A DNA stretch of 64,000 nucleotides from Gnetum montanum. Taxonomy: Eukaryota > Streptophyta > Gnetopsida > Gnetales > Gnetaceae. The stretch lies in contig MNCI01038214.1 in assembly GCA_015680685.1 (NCBI GenBank), positions 9,856-73,855 on the forward strand. Direction: 5' to 3'. Numbering within the stretch: position 1 is the stretch's first letter; every line of letters starts with the position of its first letter. Positions 44,510-55,734 of the stretch are shown piece by piece. Made by a program: the position numbers and the translations under genes. Below the pieces are notes generated by a model. It was not told the DNA's origin and searched no databases. It was given only the letters and a program-made list of their open reading frames with translations.

Positions 44510-44815
44510 GTCTATGAATTATTGTAACAATTGCTTCCCTAGATCACAATATGGTTGTAAGTGTTTGGCTTTGCAAGCATAGACTTTGATTACTTGGTTA
44601 ACCATGAGTTGTGAATCGCCTTTGATCATTAAATGTCTAATTTCTAGGTTACATGAAACCATCATCCCTCTAATAAAACCTTCATACTCTGCTATGTTTT
44701 TGGTATATAGAAATCCAAAATGATAGGAAAAAGGTTAGATCTCACTAGATGGGAATGTTATGATGGTAGTGGCACTAGTCCCATGGGTAGTTGAAGCTCC
44801 ATCAAAGTGCATGAC
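44510..44815 (-). pseudogene. second (archaeal-like) RNase H domain of element C
   Basis: The minus strand reads HFDGASTTHGTSATTI, then FSYHFGFLYTKNIAEYEGF, then LMIKGDSQLMVNQV and YACKAKHLQPYCDL. The FDGAS aspartate, the AEYE glutamate and the GDS aspartate are the catalytic residues of the additional RNase H described in plant Tat-lineage retrotransposons. One stop separates the first two blocks. It lies between the ordinary RNase H and integrase, which is the published position. It is the strongest lineage marker in this element. Confidence 0.8.
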
Positions 44816-44879
44816 CACCTCATAACCCTTGGGTTCTTGGGTGACTACATTAATATGTTCATCAAGAAATTTATGATCT

Positions 44880-45380
44880 ATGGTTGCTTGGTCATTAATA
44901 GGTGAAACTATGAGCTATACAGCTATACCTTGATCTTTTGTTAAGGATTGAGAGACGTAATGGAGGACAAACTCCACGATTATGGCTTTCCATTGGGCTA
45001 TATAGCTACTTTCATAGATGTTGGTCATTATGGCTCTATGTATTTTGTCCTTGAAAATCATGTCGACTTGGCTTCTAAAGAGGTAGTGTCTCCACTTCCT
45101 CAATGAGAAGACTAGTGTTAGACAATACTTCTCCACTTTAGTTTATTAGATCTCATGGGCAACTAATGCATGGCGCATGTAGTATACATGAATTTTTGCT
45201 CCATCATCACGTTTTTGATAGAGTAGAGAGGTAATGGATGTATTAAAGATGACAAGATAAATATAAAATGGTTTACCCTTTTATGGGGAATAGACTGTTG
45301 GTAGTTGTATCAATTCCCACTTAAGGTTTTCAAAGGCCTCTTGGCATTGAGCTATCCACTCATAGTGAATTCCTTTCTTA
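44880..45380 (-). pseudogene. first RNase H domain of element C
   Basis: The minus strand gives EKYCLTLVFSLRKWRHYL, then DMIFKDKIHRAIM, AQWKAIIVEFVLHYV and QSLTKDQGIAV. These match the Tat-type EK-CLAL-FA-QKLRHYL, L-SKxDPL, AKW---L-EFDI-Y and KGQAxAD. The conserved aspartate of QAxAD is not seen. Frames are broken upstream. Confidence 0.7.
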
Positions 45381-45448
45381 AGTAAGTGTTGCATGGGCTG
45401 TAACTTATCTATAAACCTATGAACAAACTATAATTTACCTTATAATCC

Positions 45449-46483
45449 CTAAAGCTCTTTAAGGTTGGTAGGTGTTGCTAATTTGGATATGGCCTTAACC
45501 TTATTAGAATCAACATGTATCCCTACTTCAGAGACTATAAAGCTAAGCATTTTACCAATATTAACACCGAAGACACACTTCTTAGGATTGATCCTAGGCT
45601 TATACTTGAGGGATGATTTAAGCACAAGGTCTAGGCCATTAGCATGGTCATTGACTATCTTGGACTTAACAGCTATGTCATCTATGTAATCATTAAGTAA
45701 ACCTGGCATGTAATCACTGAACATATAGGTCATGGCTCTTTGGTATGTTGCTCTAGCATTCTTAAGGATAAAGGGAATCATGGTATAATAAAAGGTACCT
45801 CATGGGATCATAAAAGTTATGCTATGTTGGTGCTCTAGGTTGATCCTAATTTGGTTATATCTTGAGAATCCCTCCATAAAGGACAACAAGGCATGTTTGG
45901 TTGTAGTATCGATAGGTTGATCAATACTAGACAAAGGGAATTCATCCTTGATAATTGCTTTACTTAGGTCTTGAAAATCAATGTCAATATGGATGCTCCC
46001 ATTTTTCATAGGGACTATTGCTATGTTGGATACCCATTCTGTGTAGTCAATAGTCCTAATGAAATGAGCTTAGTAGTACTTTGATATTTCATCATGAACT
46101 ACTAAGGCCAAATCAGGTCTAATTTTGTGCACTTTTTGCTTAATTGGTCTAATGCTAGGATCTAGTATGATGTTGTATTAGACTAAATGTGAATTTAGAC
46201 TTGACATATCTACATATGACCAAGAAAAGGCCTTAATGTTTCTTTGTAAAACCTTGGTATTGTCGTAAGCATATTGAGGTTCTAGTGAGGAACTTAATTT
46301 AAGGGTTTTCTCCATACTATTGTGTGTTGTGACAGGAACCTCAACTAGAGAGTCTTCAATTATATCACCTACCTCTAAGTCAAGGGTTTTACCTATGTTT
46401 TCAGGCCATTCTAGAGGTTTCTCTATTGAGGCTATGTGGTCCATAAGACTCTTAAGCTGAAGATCTAGGCAATTAGGGTCCAT
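45449..46483 (-). pseudogene. reverse transcriptase of element C
   Basis: The upstream part (46483-46178) reads LQRNIKAFSWSYVDM, typical of the Tat linker. Then NGSIHIDIDFQDLSKA, DEFPLSSIDQPID and LSFMEGFSRYNQI, in which the first catalytic aspartate (FMDGFS) has become E. After a stop near 45790 the frame resumes with ILKNARATYQRAMTYMFSD and NDYIDDIAVKSK with both box aspartates, then INPKKCVFGV. The xYIDDxxVKS form is that of Tat elements, unlike FMDD in elements 1 and 2. The D-to-E change alone would probably inactivate the enzyme. Confidence 0.8.
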
Positions 46484-48507
46484 GTAGACACAAAGGTAAA
46501 TTGACTTGCTTTCAAGTATTCATACTTTGATCTTGCATGTCAACCAAAGTCATATTAAGTGGAACTTGGGTAAAAGTGAATAAATAATGCTAAAATGCTA
46601 TAAAATTATGCAAATACATGCAAATAAGGTCATCCAAGGTCATCAATAGGGTGACAACAAGCAAACAAAGTGCAATAAGGGCTAAATAAAGCTCAAACCA
46701 AGGTTAAACAAAGTATAAAGTATAAGGATCATGACTAAAAATGATCAATAAAAGCCATGATTTTGCTAGTTTTAGGCCTTAGTAGTCCTTGATATAATTT
46801 TAGACTCTTGGTTGACTATGATGCCAGTTTTAGGCCTTAGCCGGCCATGGTCACATGATGTTATATGGTGGTTCGAGAAGGTCAAACCCCATTATTTGAT
46901 ACCATTCAAAGGCCAAACAAAGGTAAATAAAGCTATAATAAGTTAAATAAAGAACACATAAGACTATATAAAGGCCATAAAAGGTCAATAATGCAACATA
47001 GGTCCAAAAGTAAGCCAAAATACTATATAATAAGGAAAAAATAAAGTAAAACAAGCTATATATGGTAAAATTCGGCTAATATAGGTAAAAAATGGTTAGG
47101 TTTTACCAATTTTAGGCCTTAGTGGGATATTTTGTGAGGCTATAAGGATATTAGGTAAGTTTAAACATTAGTTAGGGATATTTCTGAGTTGTTTGGACCC
47201 AAAAATCAAGTGTTTTGAGGCTTCCACAATGGGCTTAGTGTGAAAACAAGGATCCTTAGTATAGAAACCAAGAAAAATGGATTTTGGGATGCTTAGAGGT
47301 CCAAAATTAAGGTTGTAAGACCTTCCCATAGTAGTGTAAGATTAGATCCATCAAAATTAGGCATTCTAAAGGTCTATAAAGGCTAAAAAGTAAGTCATGA
47401 AGCCTTCCCCCCTTGTTTCTACATTGGATAGCATGGAAGAGACAGGGTCTAGCATGGAAAATCAAGATTCAAGTCAAAATAGGATCAAACATGGTCAAAA
47501 AGGTATCCATGATCTAGATCTGGAAGTTGTGTATACTCTGGCTTTGTTTTGAGGCTGTTTGAGGAAATTTTGAGTGTTAAAACATGTCAAAATGCCTTTC
47601 CTCCCTTTTTCCATGCAGAGCATGGTATCCCAAACATGGAAAAATAGGGGGATACTTGATTTTGTAAATTAAAAGTAATTTAGAAACACTTTGACCAAGT
47701 TTCTAGGATCCTAAAGCTGTAGACTTTAATTTTATAAGTTTATGGCTAATTTTGAGCACATTTGAAGGCTATTTAACGGTACCTAAGGCCTTCCCCTTAT
47801 TTCTAGGCTAGGGAAGTTACCAACATAGAAGATTGGGGGAAATGAGGTTTGGAGGTTGAAATAAGGTCAAACAAGCAAAATATTAAGGTTATGAAGTCCT
47901 AGGCTACTCCGGTGTGGGTATTTTGCTTTTGGGAGTGTCAACTTGTTACTAGAATTAGAAAAGTAGTTTTTCCCCTTTGTTTCCATGCTAGGGAAGTTAC
48001 TCCAGCATGGAAGAAGTAAGAATCCCATATCTAGGCTAAGTTATATCACAATTAACCATGCATGTTACCTTCCAGAGTTACCAAGGCCAAGGGCTATGTC
48101 TCCTTGTCAAAATTTGATAGTTCTGAGTACTTCCAAGTGTTTTTTGAGCTTCTCCCCTTTTTTCCACATCAAGACTAGGGACCTTAGCATGGAAAACCAG
48201 GAGGAACCATCTTTTGGCCATTTGGGATCAGTTTTGTAAGGTTTGAGGGCTTCAATGGCTACTACCTAAGTTCTAGAATGGATGTCAAGTTGTTTAACCT
48301 CATTTTGAGGTATTTAGGAGCTTCAAACAAGTTTCTCCTTGAGTTTCCATGCTGGGAAGCATGGAGGAAGTGATCCCCAACATGGAAGAATTCTAAATGC
48401 TAGATCGTAACCAATTTTTACCTCAATCAACCATGCATGTTAGCCTCTGAGGCTATTGAGGTCGAGGGCTAGGGTTTGGAGTCAAGACTAGTCAGTTTGA
48501 AAGTCAT

Positions 48508-50069
48508 TGAAACACAACAAAATTTTGGGTCTCAATATATTGATTGAAAATTTGGCTAAGTGTAAAAATAATGGCACTTTGCCCAAATTTTTCTAAGTGT
48601 TAAGCATAGTCAGCTCCAACTGCCAGATTTGCAAAATTTTTCTATGTGTTAGAATGATGGAACTTTCTGCAAATTTGTCCAAGTGTCAAAACTTGACAAA
48701 TTTTTCTAAGTGTTGGTGGTACACTCCCTAGTGTAGCTAGTGTAGCACGCATCAAGGCTTGTTTTGCATAATTTTCTAACTGTCAACAGTAGCTGCATGA
48801 AAATTTTTCTAAGTGTCCTACTATGCTCTCACTTTACCTACTATACTCTAGAACATAGCCATCATAACACAATTTTTAGTGGCTAGTTTTAGTGACATAT
48901 TTCCTAACTCCTAAATCCACCCCTCCTAATACACTCCAGAGCATAGCTAGTGTAATAATAATAAGGATTACAGTCTTCAACAGATTCTTCTAAGTGTCCA
49001 TGCTATGTCCTATCCCTACGGGGTGTCCTGTGTCTCGCACGTAACACAAGACAAGCATACCAACCAGCATCCTATGTCCCACACGTAACATGGAATGAAC
49101 ATAGTAGCTAGCATCCCATGTCCCACAAGTAACATGGGACAAGTGTAGCAGTGAGAGTTAGAAAAATTTTTAAACTTTTTTTAGTCACCTCCAGACCTAG
49201 AAAATTTTCAAAATTTTTCTTGTGGTCCCACCTATCACACTACCACGTGGCAAATTATCCACATTTTGAGCTAACCCTAGCCCTATAAATACCCCTACAT
49301 CATAATGTTTCGAGGGGGTTGGCTTCCATTTTTCATCGGTTGGTAGTTGGCACATTCATTTTAGCATTTGGCATTTTCGCATATGATCACTTAACTCCAT
49401 GGGCAAAGAAGACCCAAAGCACACCACACTAGCAAAGAGACAGAGTTACACATCATGGTCCACTATGGCCCTATTCTGGCCTTGTAGAATACCGCATGGT
49501 ACACCACAGTGGCCAACCTGATAGGCACAGTTCATCACAGTGAGTGATAGATTTCATGGCCCAACACCATCGAGACTATGACTATGCTTTCACTATGCCT
49601 GTTGTACATTGTGTACCTTCTAAGACCCTTTTGGAGTTAGCTATTCTCCCATTTGGTGTGGTGTTCCATTTCTCTCTCCTATTTCTAGCATTTTATTACA
49701 TTTTTCTTACATCTTTTAGCACTTTTTCACACGTCATCATGCTGAAATACACTTGGGTGGTAGTATTTTTGGGTTGACACTCTTGTTTTGGTTGAAACCC
49801 TTGGCTACACTTACCTCCATTCTATGGCTACGCTCTACAATTAGCACTACGAAGCACCACTTTGATACTTAGCACCATTTCACATTGTTTGCATTTGCAT
49901 TTTGGCTAACCATGCCATGCACCAATTGCATCCACCACCCTGGTTGCAACTGGAAAAATTCCTATTCAATTAGCAAGATTATTCAGGGTGTTCTATCTCT
50001 ATTTCTAGCAAGGCCCTTGCATGGATCTCGGGTTAAGACTATGCATCTATTGACCCCTCGATGATTCCA
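48508..50069 (+). mobile_element. solo LTR (1562 bp) with 5-bp target duplication GTCAT
   Basis: It starts TGAAACACAACA, close to the TGAAACACCACA start of the element C LTRs, and ends ATGATTCCA. GTCAT occurs directly on both sides (48503-48507 and 50070-50074). The length (1562 against about 1570) and the TATA position (776 against 763 bases from the start) fit the same LTR group, although the sequence is diverged. It holds two internal repeats: 'aaatttttctaagtgt' words (48.58-48.82 kb) and three copies of a roughly 52-bp unit with CCCACACGTAACATGG (49.02-49.15 kb). The orientation is opposite to element C. Confidence 0.75.
49284..49290 (+). promoter_or_regulatory. TATA box of the solo LTR
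   Basis: TATAAAT in 'ccctataaatacccctac' is a strong plant TATA context. It lies 776 bases into the LTR, matching the TATAAAA at 60443-60437 (minus) in the element C LTR. Transcription, if any, would run rightwards into the 185-bp repeats. Confidence 0.5.
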
Positions 50070-51650
50070 GTCATCAATGTTTTCGGTCGTTATAGTCTTC
50101 TATGTGGTTTTTGAGCTTTACCCTCTTTTTTCATGCTAAGGATGGTATGGCTATCATGGAAAACTAGAGGAAAATAGATTTTTACCTTGCATCATTTTTG
50201 GCCATGCATGTAGCTTTTCAAGGTTTCTAATGATGATTATCGATGCTTCGTATTAACATTTTGTTGTTTTGAATGTTTCCAAGTGGTTTTCTTTTGGCTT
50301 TTCTACATTTTTCCACATTTGGGCTTCCATGCTCATCATGGAAAATTAAGGAGAAATATTTTTTAGCTTCTGAGGATCAATTTCAATAGGTCCAAAGGTC
50401 TTAAGGTGTGCAGATGAGATTCTAGGACACTTACAGGGCTTTTTTGTGGTCATTCGAGGTCTCTAAAGGCTATTTTGGAGTCCTCCAAAAGTTGCCCCCT
50501 TTTTTCCATGGTGGGCAATGTGGAAGAAGTGGTTTTTAGTGTGGAAAAATTAAGGGACCCTGATTTTTACATTTTTCCATCATTTTGGGCTACGCATGTA
50601 GGCTTCTAAGGTTGCTAGCATTGATTGCTAATACCTAATGTCCAAACTTGGTTGTTTCAAGGGTTTTTAAGTAGTTTTTAAGCTTCCTCCATTTTTCCCA
50701 CACTAGGGCTTCCATGTTTAGGGGTCAATGGACATTAAGAAACAATTACTAGATAAGTAATTTAGGTTATTTTTGGCTTTCCCCCATCTATACACACTGA
50801 GAATGAGATGCTCAACATGAAAGAAGCCTTCCTCAGCATGGAAAACACCAAATCCCCAATTTTGACTAGTTTTGACTAGGTTTGGTGGAGTTCTAAGGCT
50901 GCCAGAGATTCTTGGAGGGGTTCTAGGTTACATGGGGTCCATTTCAGGGTCAAACATGGGCTAGATGGGTGGTGGAAGGTAATAATGGATGTTACACCCC
51001 TTCTTCCATGCTGGACACTATTGCCCTAGCATGGAAACCCATGGTATCTAGCTTCATTCATGTCACACCCACTTTTGGGAAACTGAGGCTTAAAAAGGCA
51101 AGTTTGGCTTACTAAAAATAGTAAAATATTTGTAATTCCAATGATTTTGGGAAATATGAGGCATGTTTCCCTACTGAGCATGGTATCCTTAGTGTGGATG
51201 CATGGGAGATAAGGTTGCCATAAGGTTTTAAGTGTCAAATTAGAAGAAAGCTCAGCATTGATGAAAACTTTGGTCAAAACAGAAGGTGAAGGGTGGGGCC
51301 TATAATCAAAAAATTTAAAATTTTGAATAGTAAATTTTTTGTTCACCCAAAACCAATTTGAATTAGACTTTTTCCCTTTTACACTTTAGTGCACTTGAAT
51401 TTATGGTGCATTGAATTAGTAGCTGGGGTTTCAAGATGTGCATTTAGGTTTTAGATGAGTTTTAGATGTTAAATTTTGCAAGTTTTGATCATAACTATCA
51501 TTCTACATCAAAAATGCATTAGAGGAGAGCTCTAGTAGATATTTTGTTGTAGAGGATACCAATCTTTAGCATGGAAGCCTCCCATCTCACCTATAGCTAG
51601 TGTAGAACTCCTATCCTTTTTTAATCTTCATCATCCTCAACGTTGAGCTT

Positions 51651-54000
51651 GCCATGGCACCTAAGCAGTGAAGGAAAAAGAGAAAAAATCATATGATCCA
51701 AAGGATGGATGAGTGTTCTAGGAAGTTTTCAGAGGTTTCTAGGCCTCATCTATCACTACTGCAAGGTAGACACTTCAACCTATTTTTTCCTTTGTTTTCT
51801 ATAGTTTTTCTAGATTTTTTTGTTTCCCATGTGTTAAAGCCATTTTTTATAGATCTACTCTAGTGAAGGGATTAAAATGAAATTCTAATAAAATCACATC
51901 TCCTATTTTGGTAGCTTCCATGCAAATCTATAATCGTTTCATTACTTTAGCTTTTGTAGATTTGATTTTGAAAATAGGGCTTGTTGTTTCATGCTTTTTT
52001 CCCAAAATTTTGGGGTGTGGCCATTCTTTTAGATCTAGGCCTTAGGATTTGTTAAAATTAAATTTTTTAAAAATTTTATAGCATTATTTTGGTGTAAATT
52101 TTAATGGGTTTCAGTGGCTTTGTCTACTTCAACTGTTTCCATTGCTATATGAAATCTAGGTTCTGAGGTTTTGACATGAAAAAGCAAGCAATGTTGTGTA
52201 TATTTTCTTGGGAGAATGGCTACACATTTGTAAAATTTAAGATCATGAGTTCTTAGCCCTTCATTTAGGATTTCTAAAATATATGGTCTTGTTTAATTTA
52301 AATTCATTAGGATGAAGTTATGGTTTTTTTCCTAACATTGTATAGTTAGGATTCTCATGTCATATTTTGTAATTTCATGGAAGCTTGTGAATTTTTTATA
52401 AGATATTATCAACTTTTTTGGATATTTTCTAGTTATAGATGAGTAGGACTTTGTTTTTGATTTCCAATGGATGTGGAATCACTCTGATTGGACTTCAAAT
52501 GAATTTTCTATGAAGTTTTTACTAAGCATGTGTAATAAGGATGTTTGTGCCATTTTTTGATTATTGTCCAAATTGACAAATTATTCCTACATAAATGAAA
52601 AAGGTTTTAAATTTATTCTATGGATCGATATGTAGGGCTCGGTTTAAGCTTTCAAATGGTGATGGAATAACTCTATTTGGAGCTCAAATGAAATTTTGAA
52701 AATGTTTTTACCAACACTACATGAAGAGAGGTTAATGGGGATGGCTATGATTTTGGCTAAACTTTGGTTATATTTTATATAGATATGGTTATACATTTTT
52801 AGTTATAATGATCATGTCTATAATGTTCATAATTTTAGAATTCTTTTTATGGTGGAATCATAGAAATTGAAGAATAAACAAATTTTTAATGAATTTTTTG
52901 GCTATGGCTATGTGAATAATGCAAAATTATGGTCATAGCACACTACCCATTTGGAAATTGAAGTGGTTGATATGTATAGCTTATGTTTTTCTTTTGTAAA
53001 CATGTAAACCTAATGCTTAATTTTGTTTTTTAAGAAAAGTAAAAGCTTTTTCTACTTTTACCAAGCATTTACTCTGGCTACATGATTTTTAATAAGTTTA
53101 TGATGCTTTTTCTAAATTTGTGCATAGTTTAGATTTTTTTTCCCAAATTTATGCATCATTTGCATAATTTAGATGTTTTTTTCTAAACTTATGCTTTCTC
53201 TTTTTCTAAATTTGTACATATTTTAGATATTTTTTATTCCAAATTTATGCATGCTTTGCATAATTTAGATGTTTTTTGTAAACATGTTTACTTTTTTCTA
53301 TATTTGTGCATAGCTTAGACGTTTTTTTCCAAATTTATGCATGCTTTGCATAATTTAGATGTTTTTTCTAAACTTATGCATAACTTAGACTAAGGTTTAA
53401 TTCTAGCTATAATGCTTTAGATATGATATTATGGTTATGGTAATAATGTTTTTATGAAATTTTCTTAAGTAATTTAGATAAACACATAAGAGCATTTTAT
53501 AAAGACTAATTTCACCTTTGACTTAGGATGTTTTTTCTAAATTTGATAAGAAATTCCAATTGGTCATAATGTAAGGTTATGCGAGGTTGTAATAATGTTT
53601 TCTTGTAAATTCCTTAAGTTAATTTAGATAAATACCTAAGAGCTTTTTATAGAGGATAATTTCACCTTTGATTAGATGTTTTTCTAAATTTGTTAAGAAA
53701 TTCCAATTAGACATAATGGTTTTTTTTTTGCTTAATGTAGGGTTTTTTATAGGCCTGTCCTCATCATCATAGAGTCGATGGGTATCCTGTGCTACATTGG
53801 TCATCCCAAGACTAATGCCCATAGGTTTGATGCATTTAATGTTTTAATTTTTGTTTTAAGTTCATGGTTTCGGCTATGGGTTACTAACTAGCTATATGTT
53901 GTTGCATTTTAGGCCTCAGAAGACATTAGTAGCTCAAGCAATGAGGGTGGAAATGATCCACCATTTCCTCCTCCGAATGCCACTCAGTAGCCTCCATCAG
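51651..54000 (+). pseudogene. two small exon-like pieces around a 2.1-kb T-rich intron-like tract
   Basis: ATG at 51651 opens MAPKQ, a stop, then RKKRKNHMIQRMDE and VSRPHLSLLQ, followed by a possible donor (CAAG|GTAGAC) near 51765. At 53911 a good acceptor (TTACTAAC branch-like word, then TTGCATTTTAG) precedes ASEDISSSSNEGGNDPPFP and PPNATQ, a stop, and PPSAQL. The basic KKRKN could be a nuclear signal. The tract between is T-rich, as plant introns are. No family is recognised. The strand is opposite to element C. Both pieces contain stops that could be C-to-T changes. Confidence is low that this was ever a gene. Confidence 0.3.
52330..53740. repeat. T-rich tandem repeats of several periods
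   Basis: A pair of roughly 200-bp units ('tcaaatgaa', 'ggaatcactct' words) lies at 52.45 and 52.66 kb. At 53108-53395, about three copies of a unit of about 110 bp carry 'atttatgcatgctttgcat'. At 53444 and 53594 a 150-bp unit ('taatttagataaa', 'tttcacctttga') is duplicated. No coding content is seen. Confidence 0.6.
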
Positions 54001-54239
54001 CTCAGCTTGTTTGACTATCTATTTTTATTTTCATGTTGATGGTTATGATTAGCCAAGACTATGATATAGATGGTTGTTATTCTTTGATATGTTTGTCACA
54101 TAGTATGACCATGGCTATGTATGGATATGGATACTTTAAATTTAATATTTGGTTATCATTTTTGGCTATATATCATGTTGTAGTAAATATTGTAAGTTGA
54201 GAATAACTATGTTGACTAAAAAAAATAAGAATAATGATA

Positions 54240-54565
54240 AAGATACTCATCAATTTTAGGGCATAGTAGGCATAGGTTACACTATCTTGCTAGTTTAAAG
54301 CTATGATGAACCATAGTGCTAGTTTAACATCTTAGTAGATGGGAATCTCAATTTAAGGTCATAGAAGATCATGATGCTAGTTTAAAGCCTTAGAGGGTCA
54401 AGATGCATGGAGGTTATTTTTGACAGTTTAGGGCCATAATAGGCCATGTTGCATTGTTTTGGTAGATGTTGCTAGTTTAATGTCATGGTAGGCTGTCATG
54501 CCATTTTAAGCTCTTAGCAGACCATAATGCCAATTTAACGTCTTAGCAAATGGGCTATGAAAAAG
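54240..54565. repeat. short-period repeat around 'ctagtttaa', about 40-bp period
   Basis: Units of the type 'gctagtttaaag' plus 'ctatgatgaaccata' recur about eight times with decay. Related units occur at 42975-43065 ('agtttaaggctatggtagg') and at 46780-46850 ('cagttttaggccttag'). Confidence 0.55.
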
Positions 54566-54899
54566 ACGTATATTTATAAAGCGTTTTTGATGTTTCTAAC
54601 ATAAGTAAACATAAAGAAGGTCGTAGCAAATAGGTAAAAATTCAAATAGACTTAGGCTACATGCATAAAACATAAAATAAAAAATGCATCAAAGATATAA
54701 TAAATTGCAAAAGAAAAGTAAGGCTAGATGGCTATTGGTTTATCTAGTCATAGGAGCATGGGAAGGTTTAGGTAAACATCACTTGTACAGATTCTTCCTA
54801 ATATTTGCAAGATTAGGAAGTGAGTAAGGCCTACTATACACAAGCTTATATCTACCATTCCCTTCGCTTAAGATGTTAAAAGGAATTCATTTCATAATG

Positions 54900-55734
54900 C
54901 ATCATATTGCTTATCATTATCATCATAAGCTTTCTTGGGTTGTTGCTCTTCATGCCTAGGGGCTTCTTCTTGAAGCTCCACTTTGGACCCTTAATCTATG
55001 TCTATGTTGTTGATAGCTATAAGAATTGTGTTATCATCAAGAATGATGATTTCACCTCCCTTGTAAGAAAGGTGAATTCCTTGATGGATGGAAAAGGACA
55101 GGACTTGTAATTAAGCCAACTAAGGTCTTCCTAGGATCAGGTTAAATCTTAGCATCTCTTCCTCCATGAATAAGTTGGTAGTTGTGGGGAATTGCTCCCC
55201 ATCTAGAAAGTCCAAGGAGATAGATCCCTTGATGAAAACTCTTCATCCATTAAAGGACATAAGAGCTACAATAGTTGTAGGTTGTATTTTCTTAGTTAAT
55301 CCCAAGCATTCAACAATGGTGCATGCAATGACATTGTTTGTGGCTCCATCATTAACATGCACCTGATGTATTTTAAATTGTCCTATGCATACATTTATGA
55401 ATAAAGGGGTTGTAGTTTCTTCACCATTTTGGGGATTAACCTTAACTTTGCTATCATGAATTATAAGGTGCATTGACTTTTCCTCCTTTGGTGAGGGAGG
55501 AATCATCATTACATGGATGGATTTCTTGTTAATAGGGATATACTCACTAAGGAGGATGGAGGTCAACATTTTGACTATCACTTCATGATGTATGGCGAAA
55601 GTGTTGATTAGGTCATATAAGCTTAGAGTTATGTTCTTTTGCTTCAAGAATTGCCTAACTTGGTTCATTGTACTAAGGAAGTTTTTATCATTGGTCATGG
55701 GCTTGTCATCCTTGTTATGCTTTACTTCCTTCAT
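54900..55734 (-). pseudogene. aspartic protease of element C
   Basis: The minus strand is open from 55734 to 55243 and reads HVNDGATNNVIACTIVECLGL, then TIVALMSFNG. It continues past a stop to SISLDFLDGEQ-like sequence and ILGRPWL-like sequence at about 55.1 kb. The DGAT motif and following NVI fit a retroviral-type protease; Tat elements usually have DGGAS. The upstream part carries NQVRQFLKQKNITLSLYDL, the conserved segment before the protease. It follows gag on the same strand. Confidence 0.7.

Larger units (their letters stand above)
47400..51220. repeat. degenerate tandem array, about 185-bp period, 13 units
   Basis: A pyrimidine run followed by a 'ttccatgctaggg' word and a 'catggaaaa' word recurs at about 47401, 47594, 47787, 47966, 48150, 48331, then 50115, 50298, 50485, 50680, 50780, 50995 and 51166. 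Spacings are mostly 180-195 bp. The interval between the sixth and seventh is filled by the solo LTR. Units also share 'catgcatgttagc' and 'aggctatt' words. The same words occur in the LTRs and leader of element C, so the array may have grown from element sequence. Confidence 0.65.
46484..54850. other. 8.4-kb spacer between protease and reverse transcriptase of element C
   Basis: No minus-strand coding sequence is seen between the end of the protease and the linker before reverse transcriptase. The spacer holds A-rich DNA (46.5-47.3 kb), an array of about 185-bp repeats (47.4-51.2 kb) with a solo LTR inside it, a T-rich repetitive tract (51.8-53.9 kb) that could be an intron between two small plus-strand exon-like pieces, and a short-period repeat (54.24-54.56 kb). 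Its origin is uncertain: a nested insertion or a lineage-specific spacer. Confidence 0.55.

Noticed and set aside
42950-46483. An integrated pararetrovirus (caulimovirid) as source of the reverse transcriptase
   Set aside because: Integrase, LTRs and the gypsy-type domain order are present, and no movement-protein motif is seen.
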